From Clostridia bacterium (GTDB taxonomy: Bacteria > Bacillota_A > Clostridia > Oscillospirales > CAG-272): a stretch of DNA of 6,186 nt. The notes below the pieces were generated by a model. That model saw only the letters and a list, made by a program, of their open reading frames with translations, ran no database searches and had not been told where the DNA came from. The stretch is from positions 1 through 6,186 of the forward strand of contig JAFQWB010000038.1 of the NCBI GenBank assembly GCA_017407725.1. The letters are read 5' to 3'. Positions 1 through 5,444 of the stretch are shown here, piece by piece; the stretch's first letter is position 1; every line of letters starts with the position of its first letter. Position numbers and translations under genes: made by a program.

Positions 1-198
1 ATCACCGTTATGAACCGCATCTATAAGCGCATTGTAATGATTGGCTATAAGCTTTGGCAGCTTATCGTAAGCCGCCTTGACCTCTTTCGGTGTAAGTCCT
101 CCGCTTCCGTAAAGGGATGCGGAGGAGGGTCTGTCGGCGAGTGAATTCTCAACCGATGCATTTTTTATTAAGCTCTGATCTATTTTATTGACAGGCAT
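1..198 (-). CDS. Unknown phage structural-type protein, N-terminal fragment (runs off window)
   Basis: ATG at 198 is preceded by AAGGAGG (211-205) with a 6-base spacer, an excellent start signal, so I read this as an independent gene even though the truncated portal frame also runs into it. The 66 visible residues begin MPVNKIDQSLIKNAS and contain SLADRPSSASLYGSGG at about 19-34, followed by a helix, LTPKEVKAAYDKLPKLIA. From memory, similar N-termini occur in virion or tail-appendage proteins of gut clostridial phages, but I cannot name a family. In an intact phage a capsid gene would be expected soon after the portal, so finding this type of protein here fits loss of the intervening genes. 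The C-terminus lies outside the window. Confidence 0.55.
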   Translation of the reverse strand, partial: MPVNKIDQSLIKNASVENSLADRPSSASLYGSGGLTPKEVKAAYDKLPKLIANHYNALIDAVHNGD

Positions 199-897
199 TT
201 TCTCCCTCCTTAAACGTCTCTTTCGCGAACTCTGCCCGCGATTTTCCATCTGTAGCTCATTGAATATGCTCACGTATCCGCTCTCATTTCTGTAAAAGCA
301 GATGTTTACTACCGCGGAAAGATCGTCCGCCCTCTCAAGAAGAGAGTCTGCGCCCTCACCAAGTCCCCAACGTTTTTCTATTTCGCTTATCGGAGTATTG
401 AATCTGATAAAGCAATATTCCATATCGTCAATTTCGTAAACTCCCGGCTGACCGATAAAGCATTCGGGGTTAAGAACGTTTATTCTTACTCTCCCCTTGA
501 CCCCTTCTCTTCTCTCATCCTCATCCCACTCAAGATAAAAGACAGAGCCGCCGAAGATGTACGTATATCTTTCGTCAATATCGTTGAGCCTTTCAAGCGG
601 AAGCGAATCTCTTACGTTTTTAAGAAGCAGCTCGCATCTTCTTGCGAGTCTTTCATTATCCTCGCTCCAGTTATACGCCCTTACTCTCGGAATGGGTATC
701 TCTGTCGATACCTGCGATTCTATAAGCTCGTAAGTGATATTTCTCACAACAGAAGCATCGACTCCGCTGCTCTGCCTCTTATCCCCTCTGTACTGATCGT
801 ACCATCTGCTTATATTATCAAAGGCTCCGTCTCTTCCTGCTATAGAGCTTTTAAGAAGCGACTGAAAAAATTCAAGTCTGTTTTCGGGTATTTTCAT
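1..897 (-). CDS. Phage portal protein, N-terminal part, read through in frame into the next gene (partial)
   Basis: Portal proteins form the ring at one capsid vertex through which DNA is packaged. The reading frame opens at ATG 897, with AAGGAG 7 bases upstream and 16 bases after the terL stop, and stays open for 299 codons to the window edge. Residues 1 to about 213 look like a portal N-terminus: an amphipathic helix-rich start, NITYELIESQVSTEIPIPRV around 53-72, a YIFGGSVFYLEWD strand region at 113-125, and NPECFIG plus a FNTPISEIEKRWGL segment at 166-179. Position directly after the large terminase supports this. Portals are normally about 400-600 residues, but here the portal-like part stops near residue 213. 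A very basic stretch follows (MENRGQSSRKRRLRREK, 217-233) that encodes the ribosome binding site of the following gene, and then that gene itself in the same frame. I infer a deletion fusion. Portal identity is fairly sure; whether a functional product is made is doubtful. Confidence 0.7.
   Translation of the reverse strand, partial: MKIPENRLEFFQSLLKSSIAGRDGAFDNISRWYDQYRGDKRQSSGVDASVVRNITYELIESQVSTEIPIPRVRAYNWSEDNERLARRCELLLKNVRDSLPLERLNDIDERYTYIFGGSVFYLEWDEDERREGVKGRVRINVLNPECFIGQPGVYEIDDMEYCFIRFNTPISEIEKRWGLGEGADSLLERADDLSAVVNICFYRNESGYVSIFNELQMENRGQSSRKRRLRREKMPVNKIDQSLIKNASVENSLADRPSSASLYGSGGLTPKEVKAAYDKLPKLIANHYNALIDAVHNGD
205..211 (-). promoter_or_regulatory. Ribosome binding site for the gene starting at 198
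   Basis: The minus strand reads AAGGAGG, then 6 bases, then ATG. In another frame a TAA stop (212-210) overlaps this site, giving the stop/Shine-Dalgarno/start arrangement normal for tightly packed phage genes. In the portal frame the site is translated as LRR, so it lies inside an open frame where it does not belong. This is the main evidence that the 198 start was originally a separate gene. Confidence 0.7.
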
Positions 898-913
898 TTT
901 TCATCTCCTTTCT

Positions 914-2425
914 TCAGTTTTTCATTTGCCATGCGCTCCAGCTCTTCTCAAGCCTTCTTCTTTCCTCACGGTTTGCCCTTTCGTAATCGTCCATCATATC
1001 CTGCCTTGTAAAGTCCACGCTCTTCTTACTTTTTTCGGATGATGATTGCCACCACCATATCGCAAAATATCTCAGCGCATCAACCGAATGTGTAAGCTCG
1101 TGCGGTTCTCTTTTACAGTCGCACGGATTTTTCGGATCGACAAGAATACAGCTCATAGCTCTTATGAGATTGGTACAGGTCGAGAATATCTTTATTTTAG
1201 ACGTGATGATTCCTCTTTCATCGGTATAGGGTCTTAAAAGCTCCTTGACGAAGAGCCATCCGCTTTCTCTGTTATTTGACGAGCGGGTAAGAACTATACC
1301 GTTTTCAAGAAATCCCGTAACCTGGCTTTTTCCGCTCCCTGCCTCTCTTGAAAATAGGTCGGGCGGTGCAAGTCTTGCCCTTGGAAAAAGTCTGTCACCC
1401 CATCTCTGATCAGAGTCTTTAATTCTCTTTGCCGCCTCTGAAACAACAAGTCCGCTTTCGTATATCTCGTCAATAACGAAAACGTTATTCTCATTATCTA
1501 CTGCAAATCGGTAATGGGCAAGCATATCAAGTCCGTAATCCATTGCGGTATACACCCTCCAGGATGAAGGTATCGCGAAGGGATCGCATACGTGTATGCA
1601 CGGGTCAAGCTCGTGAAAGAAGAGTCCGCCTACGTTGGCAAGAGCCTCGTCGGCGCTTCTCGGATATTCTTCACGAATCCTCTGCCCGAGATCCTTCTTT
1701 GTTCTTTCATACCACTCTCTGTCACGGCGAGGATCTGCAAACACCGAGATAAATTTTTTGTGCCAGCCTTCACCCGTGAGCCAGAGCTCCTCAAAAAGAG
1801 TTCCCTTCTTGATGGTTGAAATTCCTATGACCTTTCCTCCGCTCGGTCTGTTTACCGTCGGATATGCCGCCGTCCATATTTCTCTTGCCCATTCCTGAAA
1901 TGCCCATTCGTCAATGAGAATAATATTTGCCGTGAGCGAGCGTCCTGCGCTCGGCGATGCGGGAAGCGAGCGAAAGACAGATCTTACCTTGCCGGTGGAA
2001 AGCGATACCGATTCCTTCTGAATTTCGGCAGAAATGCCGCCGCCTGAGAGAAGAGCCTTCATATTATCGAAAATAACTCCGAGTCTGCGTACGAGCTCGT
2101 TTGCATCCGCCCTCGTTTTGGATATTGCAAGTACGCTGCATCCCGGATTATATATCATAGCCCAGGCGCAGTATATAAGCGCCACCCAAGTTATTCCGAC
2201 CTGTCTTGCCTTTAAGAAAAGGTTAAGACGGTTGTCCCTTACCGAGAGAAGTGCCTCCTTCTGCTCTTGCCATGGCTTAAAGGGAACTATCAGCTCCTTA
2301 CTGTCGCGGTCCTCGAAAAAGCAGTAGTTCGATGCAAAATAAATAAGGTCATCTCTGCAATATTCAAATTCCGCCTTTTTTACGCTATCAAGAATATCCT
2401 TGCTGTCGCGTATCACCTTATTCAC
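914..2425 (-). CDS. terL: Phage terminase large subunit (packaging ATPase and nuclease)
   Basis: TerL powers DNA translocation into the procapsid and cuts the concatemer. Residue numbers here count from the upstream TTG at 2452. The ATPase domain shows a Walker A-like loop KARQVGIT (81-88), a Walker B IILIDEWAF (177-185, D181 and E182) and a coupling motif GISTIKKG (210-217). The RNase H-like nuclease follows, with MDYGLD (D305), PPDLF (D365) and HSVDALRYFA (D458) as likely metal ligands. The length of about 503 residues is normal. I prefer GTG 2425 as the start: it overlaps the terS stop by 8 bases (GTGAATAA), suggesting translational coupling, and AAGG lies about 10 bases upstream. TTG 2452 would overlap terS by 35 bases with a poorer site. 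The tail after about residue 468 is charged and probably flexible. Identity is confident; the Walker A lacks the usual lysine before the final T/S. Confidence 0.93.
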   Translation of the reverse strand: MNKVIRDSKDILDSVKKAEFEYCRDDLIYFASNYCFFEDRDSKELIVPFKPWQEQKEALLSVRDNRLNLFLKARQVGITWVALIYCAWAMIYNPGCSVLAISKTRADANELVRRLGVIFDNMKALLSGGGISAEIQKESVSLSTGKVRSVFRSLPASPSAGRSLTANIILIDEWAFQEWAREIWTAAYPTVNRPSGGKVIGISTIKKGTLFEELWLTGEGWHKKFISVFADPRRDREWYERTKKDLGQRIREEYPRSADEALANVGGLFFHELDPCIHVCDPFAIPSSWRVYTAMDYGLDMLAHYRFAVDNENNVFVIDEIYESGLVVSEAAKRIKDSDQRWGDRLFPRARLAPPDLFSREAGSGKSQVTGFLENGIVLTRSSNNRESGWLFVKELLRPYTDERGIITSKIKIFSTCTNLIRAMSCILVDPKNPCDCKREPHELTHSVDALRYFAIWWWQSSSEKSKKSVDFTRQDMMDDYERANREERRRLEKSWSAWQMKN

Positions 2426-2795
2426 CGTCAAGCCGCCTTTTAATATTCTCAATAAGTCTCATATCCTCGGGGGAGATGGATGAGGCTCTGTCTTCCTTAT
2501 CTTCTCCCAGTCCGAAAATTGCCGTAAGATAGTATTTTGCAAAGGTGGAATCGATCTTTTTGCAAAGAGCTCCGTCTATCAAAAGCTGCTTTTGTCTTTC
2601 AAGGCATTCGTCGTAAGCTTCACCGAATTCGGGATAGCTTTCCTTCCACTGCTCGATACTTCTTACGCCTACACCTATTTGCTTTGCAAAGGATACAAAG
2701 GAGGGTATTCCGATAACATTCTCGCCGTCCTTTATAAGCGATCCGAAATGATCGGTCATCATCCGAGCGTATCTCTTGTTATATCCGTCCTTCAT
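2418..2795 (-). CDS. terS: Phage terminase small subunit (DNA recognition)
   Basis: TerS binds the packaging site on phage DNA and recruits TerL. The 125-residue product has a helix-turn-helix at about 31-50 (PSFVSFAKQIGVGVRSIEQW), followed by the typical YPEFGEAYDECLERQKQLL helix (54-72) and a TFAKYYLTAIFGLGEDKED segment (84-102) that in small terminases links to the oligomerisation region. Start ATG 2795 has AAAGGAG with a 5-base spacer. It is the first gene of the visible packaging cluster and overlaps terL. Identification rests on the HTH pattern, size and position directly before terL. No clear promoter was found just upstream: the 175 bases to dpaA show only a weak TATAAA-like element on this strand, so transcription may come from further up or may be lost. 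Confidence 0.85.
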   Translation of the reverse strand: MKDGYNKRYARMMTDHFGSLIKDGENVIGIPSFVSFAKQIGVGVRSIEQWKESYPEFGEAYDECLERQKQLLIDGALCKKIDSTFAKYYLTAIFGLGEDKEDRASSISPEDMRLIENIKRRLDGE

Positions 2796-2894
2796 ATAAT
2801 CTCCTTTCGTCTTCCCGCTGATCTTATTGTAGCTTTTTATAACTCGAAAAAGTTACACCCTTATTCGAATCTCGCTTACTGGTGCTCTTTCTTT

Positions 2895-2923
2895 ATGTCA
2901 CGATACGATCTTATGAATATAAT
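2895..2923 (+). promoter_or_regulatory. Candidate promoter of dpaAB
   Basis: ATGTCA (2895-2900, 4 of 6 to TTGACA), a 17-base spacer and a perfect TATAAT (2918-2923) lie about 50 bases before the dpaA start. The same bases also read AATATAATA (2916-2924), which fits the mother-cell sigma-K -10 pattern CATANNNTA except at the first base, with a CAC at 2899-2901 that could serve as its -35, though the spacing is short. Sigma-K control is known for spoVF in Bacillus subtilis. From sequence alone I cannot decide between a vegetative and a sporulation promoter. Confidence 0.4.
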
Positions 2924-2970
2924 ACAGTGTGAGAAAATTCACAATACTGTCAAGGACAAAGGAAAACGGT

Positions 2971-3831
2971 ATGAAAAAAATCAAGATCTCCCTTCTCGGC
3001 GGTGACAAGCGCTTTGTTTTCGCGGCAAGACTTTTCTCTGGCGCGGGTTACGATACTCATCTTTTCGCAAACGATCTTCACGCAGAAAGCACTGACGGCA
3101 TCGTTACCGACGATGACATTGATTCATCGCTTGAAAATTCGGACGTAGTTATTTTGCCTCTTCCCTATTCAAGGGATGGCACAAATCTTTTTGCTCCTCT
3201 TTCCTCACACGCTGTATCTCTTGACGAGCTTTTCAAAAAGCTTCCGAGAAATGCACACGTGCTTGCGGGAATGACCGACAATATTCCCGACGGCATAATC
3301 AAAATTGACTATAATCTTGACGAAGAATTCACACTGAGAAATGCCGCCGCGAGTGCCGAGGGTGCGCTTGCGACCCTTATAAAGGAAACGGACAAAACTC
3401 TTGCAGAACAAAAAACAGTCATAATCGGTTTTGGAAGGATAGGTTCTATTCTTGCCGATATGCTTTACTCTCTCGGAGCTAAAGTAAGCGTAGTTGCAAG
3501 AAACCCGATAGCACGGGCAAAGCTTGAAACGAAGGGTATATCCGCTTATGATATTCCCGATCTACGGGATTTACTCGGTGGGTGCGATTCGGTAATAAAC
3601 ACGGTTCCCTCCCCTTTGATAAGCGAGAGCACTCTTGCCCTTGCAAATGACGATCTTACCATTATCGATCTTGCCTCCGCACCCGGAGGATGTGACAAAA
3701 GAGCCATCGAAAAAAGGGGACTCAAGCTTATTCCCGCACCCGGTCTTCCCGGTAAATTCGCACCTATGAGTGCGGCAAGAGCCCTTTTCATTTTCGCACA
3801 CAAATATATAAAAGAAAATATAAGCATATGA
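2971..3831 (+). CDS. dpaA: Dipicolinate synthase subunit A
   Basis: DpaA with DpaB makes dipicolinate from the dihydrodipicolinate-pathway intermediate of lysine synthesis, in the mother cell during sporulation. Dipicolinate with calcium then fills the spore core and gives heat resistance. The 286-residue protein (B. subtilis SpoVFA is about 297) has an N-terminal GGDKR (10-14), LPLPYSRDG (62-70), NAAASAEGA (124-132), a dinucleotide-binding Rossmann loop GFGRIG (153-158) after TVII, then INTVPSPLI (209-217), DLASAPGG (233-240) and the family signature APGLPGKFAP (256-265). I choose ATG 2971, with AAAGGA 7 bases upstream, over GTG 2929, which would add 14 residues not expected in the family and lacks a clear ribosome site. 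It overlaps dpaB by ATGA. The genes that often accompany it (asd, dapG, dapA) are absent here. It is unusual in lying between phage terminase genes and a phage-type switch. Confidence 0.95.
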   Translation: MKKIKISLLGGDKRFVFAARLFSGAGYDTHLFANDLHAESTDGIVTDDDIDSSLENSDVVILPLPYSRDGTNLFAPLSSHAVSLDELFKKLPRNAHVLAGMTDNIPDGIIKIDYNLDEEFTLRNAAASAEGALATLIKETDKTLAEQKTVIIGFGRIGSILADMLYSLGAKVSVVARNPIARAKLETKGISAYDIPDLRDLLGGCDSVINTVPSPLISESTLALANDDLTIIDLASAPGGCDKRAIEKRGLKLIPAPGLPGKFAPMSAARALFIFAHKYIKENISI

Positions 3832-4397
3832 AACCAAGACTCGGTTACGCGCTGTGCGGATCATTCTGCACCCACGAAAAATCTATCAGAGCACTTGAGG
3901 AGCTTGCATCGAAATACGATATTCTTCCGATAGTAAGCTACACCGTAAAGGAAACAGACACAAGATTCGGAAAAGCAAGCGATCTTCTTGAAAAGCTTGA
4001 GTGTATTTCCGGAAAGAAGGTCATTGACAGCATTCCTCTTGCAGAGCCGATAGGCCCTAAGGGAATGACAGATATACTTGTCATAGCTCCCTGCACGGGC
4101 AATACTCTTGCAAAGCTTGCTCAGGGTATTACAGACACGCCAGTCACGATGGCGGCAAAATCGCATCTGAGATGCAAAAAGCCTCTTGTTATCGCTCTTG
4201 CCACAAACGACGCCATGTCGGCGAATCTCAAGAACCTCGCCACTCTTCTTGAGAAAAAGAACGTATATTTCGTTCCGCTTGTTCAGGACGATATTATAAA
4301 CAAGCCCGACTCTCTCGTTTGCGATTTCGAAAGGCTTGAAGAAACTGTTTCTCTTGCCGCAAGGGGCATTCAGATAAGACCGCTTTTCAGAATATAA
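3828..4397 (+). CDS. dpaB: Dipicolinate synthase subunit B (flavoprotein-fold)
   Basis: This is the second subunit of dipicolinate synthase, of the flavoprotein family that includes phosphopantothenoylcysteine decarboxylases, required with DpaA for dipicolinate production in sporulation. The 189-residue protein (family about 200) shows GYALCGSFCTHEKS (6-19), AEPIGPKGMTD (72-82), the nucleotide-binding signature APCTGNTLAKLA (87-98), ITDTPVTMAAKSHLR (101-115), ATNDAM (125-130) and KNVYFVPLVQDD (144-155). All expected blocks are present with no frameshift, so the enzyme is probably intact. ATG 3828 overlaps the dpaA TGA (ATGA), which implies translational coupling and a shared transcript. The stop is followed within 20 bases by a strong terminator, so the operon contains only these two genes. 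Codon use (frequent CTT, AGA, ATA) resembles the flanking phage genes by eye. Confidence 0.95.
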   Translation: MKPRLGYALCGSFCTHEKSIRALEELASKYDILPIVSYTVKETDTRFGKASDLLEKLECISGKKVIDSIPLAEPIGPKGMTDILVIAPCTGNTLAKLAQGITDTPVTMAAKSHLRCKKPLVIALATNDAMSANLKNLATLLEKKNVYFVPLVQDDIINKPDSLVCDFERLEETVSLAARGIQIRPLFRI

Positions 4398-4411
4398 GAT
4401 TTTTAAAAATC

Positions 4412-4459
4412 AAAGGGAGAACACCTCGGCTTTGCCGATGTGTTCTCCCCTTGTTCTCT
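4412..4459. terminator. Two-way intrinsic terminator between dpaB and the convergent 101-residue gene
   Basis: GGGAGAACACCTCGGC (4415-4430) pairs with GCCGATGTGTTCTCCC (4434-4449) across a TTT loop with a single C/T mismatch, 15 Watson-Crick pairs in all. On the plus strand it is followed by a T-rich TTGTTCTCTTTT tail. On the minus strand it is followed by CTTTGATTTTT. It can therefore stop both dpaAB and the minus-strand gene ending at 4500. A perfect 14-base palindrome GATTTTTAAAAATC (4398-4411) joins the stem to the dpaB stop codon. Confidence 0.85.
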
Positions 4460-4499
4460 TTTCAGATCATATCCATTCTTTTTGCAACAGCATATATTA

Positions 4500-4805
4500 T
4501 CAGCTGTTTTCGTCTGTAAATGCCGCCGCAGACATAAGCGTGCAAAGCGGCGACCAGTTGTATCCTCTTATTTCACCGAGTGCCTCTATCATTTTCATTT
4601 TGACCTCGTCTGAATCGTATGGACAAGCCTCGTTCACCGCATCGAGGATAGCATCGTTCAGCCTTCGGTATTCACACAGAACCTCGGGACGCCGCTTTGC
4701 TCTTTCAAGCTCTTTTTGCCTGCGCTTAAAATCACCGCAAAGCGCAAATATCTGCCTTTTTACGTGAATGGGTAGTTTTTCGTTATCAAGTGTTTTGTAT
4801 GGCAT
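4500..4805 (-). CDS. Unknown 101-residue protein under the divergent switch promoter
   Basis: I do not recognise this protein with confidence. It is a small, charged, mainly helical soluble protein with no signal peptide or membrane segment. Residues 11-34 (LPIHVKRQIFALCGDFKRRQKELE) are strongly basic and amphipathic. A helix LNDAILDAVNEACPYDSDEVKMKMIEAL (48-75) follows, then RGYNWSPLCTLMSAAAF near the C-terminus. The pattern of a basic start, a central acidic helix and a Y/W-rich end loosely recalls the ArpU/RinA-type phage regulators found upstream of terminase genes, but this is a low-confidence guess. Start ATG 4805 has GGGAGGT with a 6-base spacer. It is transcribed from a near-consensus promoter facing away from the repressor, with a perfect inverted repeat at the expected transcription start, so it is very probably repressor-controlled. 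Transcription should end at the two-way terminator before dpaB. Confidence 0.75.
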   Translation of the reverse strand: MPYKTLDNEKLPIHVKRQIFALCGDFKRRQKELERAKRRPEVLCEYRRLNDAILDAVNEACPYDSDEVKMKMIEALGEIRGYNWSPLCTLMSAAAFTDENS

Positions 4806-4840
4806 ATTTTTACCTCCCGTATTTTATGAGTGTTACTCAT

Positions 4841-4869
4841 ATTATGACATACAAATCATCATTTGTCAA
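4841..4869 (-). promoter_or_regulatory. Promoter of the 101-residue gene
   Basis: On the minus strand TTGACA (4869-4864), a 17-base spacer and CATAAT (4846-4841) match the vegetative consensus at 11 of 12 positions, with an extended -10 TGT just before the hexamer. The expected start point, near 4834, falls in the middle of the perfect dyad, so bound repressor would block it. Confidence 0.85.
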
Positions 4870-4910
4870 GTGTTTTATGAAAATTTTAAATAATTTTATG
4901 AGTCTGCCTC

Positions 4911-4939
4911 TTGACAGATGGCGCGGTGTGTGATATAAT
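4911..4939 (+). promoter_or_regulatory. Promoter of the repressor-protease operon
   Basis: TTGACA (4911-4916), a 17-base spacer and TATAAT (4934-4939) are a perfect 12 of 12 vegetative consensus, with an extended -10 TGA directly before the -10. A TTTTATGA half-site ends 9 bases before the -35 and another covers the expected start near 4946. The untranslated leader would be only about 15 bases, placing the AAAGGA ribosome site at the very 5' end. Confidence 0.88.
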
Positions 4940-4960
4940 TTCATAAAAGGATGTGATCTT

Positions 4961-5440
4961 GTGTCTCTTGGGACTAATAACAGAATAAAAATACTGCGAA
5001 AGTCAAAGAGACTGTCGCAAACAGATTTCGCCGCGCTTTTCTCTGTTGATCAGACCGCTGTTTCCAACTGGGAAAACGGAAAGAACAGCATCGATATGTC
5101 GACCTGTGACAAAATAGCAGACTATTTTATGGTACCTATCGAATTTGTTTACGGAAAAAAATACACCCTTACCCGTCCCATATCCGAGTGGTCGGACGAT
5201 GAGCTTTCAAAATACAAGGGCGCTCGCTCTCCCGAGGAGCGTGAATTCTGCGAATTCATATTCGGCAGAGGTGTATTTGAAGGAAGCAACACCACCGTCG
5301 GAGCATCGAAAACCCATGAAAAGCCATCAGAGGATGATATCAAAGCCGCACTTTTCGGCGGTGATGACGAGGTGACCGATGAAATGTGGGATGAGGTTAA
5401 AAAATTCGTTGAGTTTATTAAATCTAAAAAGGATCGGTGA
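4961..5440 (+). CDS. XRE-family transcriptional repressor (phage/ICE immunity type)
   Basis: A 159-residue cytoplasmic DNA-binding protein, probably the master repressor of the adjacent divergent promoters. The N-terminal helix-turn-helix domain spans about 5-65: IKILRKSKRLSQTDFAALF leads into the recognition helix VDQTAVSNWENGKN (29-42), then MSTCDKIADYFMVPIEFVYG. A variable linker (about 70-120) follows, then a C-terminal segment DDIKAALFGGDDEVTDEM (125-142) and a terminal helix WDEVKKFVEFIKSKK. From memory this C-terminal block recurs in clostridial phage-type repressors that are paired with ImmA proteases. It has no LexA-type self-cleaving peptidase domain, so release presumably depends on the protease downstream. 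The start is GTG 4961, with AAAGGA about 10 bases upstream. Four bases separate its stop from the peptidase start, so the two are cotranscribed. Confidence 0.9.
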   Translation: MSLGTNNRIKILRKSKRLSQTDFAALFSVDQTAVSNWENGKNSIDMSTCDKIADYFMVPIEFVYGKKYTLTRPISEWSDDELSKYKGARSPEEREFCEFIFGRGVFEGSNTTVGASKTHEKPSEDDIKAALFGGDDEVTDEMWDEVKKFVEFIKSKKDR

Positions 5441-5444
5441 ATAA

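Larger units (their letters stand above)
4822..4948. promoter_or_regulatory. Operator array: repeated TTTTATGA half-sites and a perfect dyad
   Basis: The octamer TTTTATGA occurs at 4822-4829, 4873-4880 and 4894-4901 on the plus strand and at 4941-4948 on the minus strand. The first copy leads into the perfect inverted repeat TATGAGT-GTT-ACTCATA without the flanking base differences (7-bp arms at 4825-4831 and 4835-4841), lying on the expected start point of the minus-strand gene. Copies two and three are exactly 21 bases apart, about two helical turns, and the third shares ATTTTATGAGT with the first. The fourth lies on the expected start point of the repressor transcript. I infer binding sites for the XRE repressor encoded alongside, giving repression of the divergent gene and autoregulation. 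Confidence 0.7.

Noticed and set aside
1635..2327. Open frames on the plus strand inside terL
   Set aside because: They are shadows of the clear minus-strand large terminase gene, with low-complexity translations and no ribosome sites.
2426..2452. TTG at 2452 as the terL start
   Set aside because: It overlaps terS by 35 bases with a poor ribosome site. GTG 2425 overlaps the stop by 8 bases in a coupling arrangement. The choice is not certain.
2925..2953. TTGACA on the minus strand (2953-2948) as a promoter for terS
   Set aside because: At a 17-base spacing the -10 position reads ACACTG, and the nearest TATTAT is 23 bases away, which is too far.
2929..2970. GTG at 2929 as the dpaA start
   Set aside because: It would add 14 residues not expected in the family and has no clear ribosome site, while ATG 2971 has AAAGGA at 7 bases and begins right at the conserved N-terminus.
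3571..4166. Minus-strand open frames across dpaA and dpaB
   Set aside because: They are antisense to well-conserved dipicolinate synthase genes and show no family motifs.
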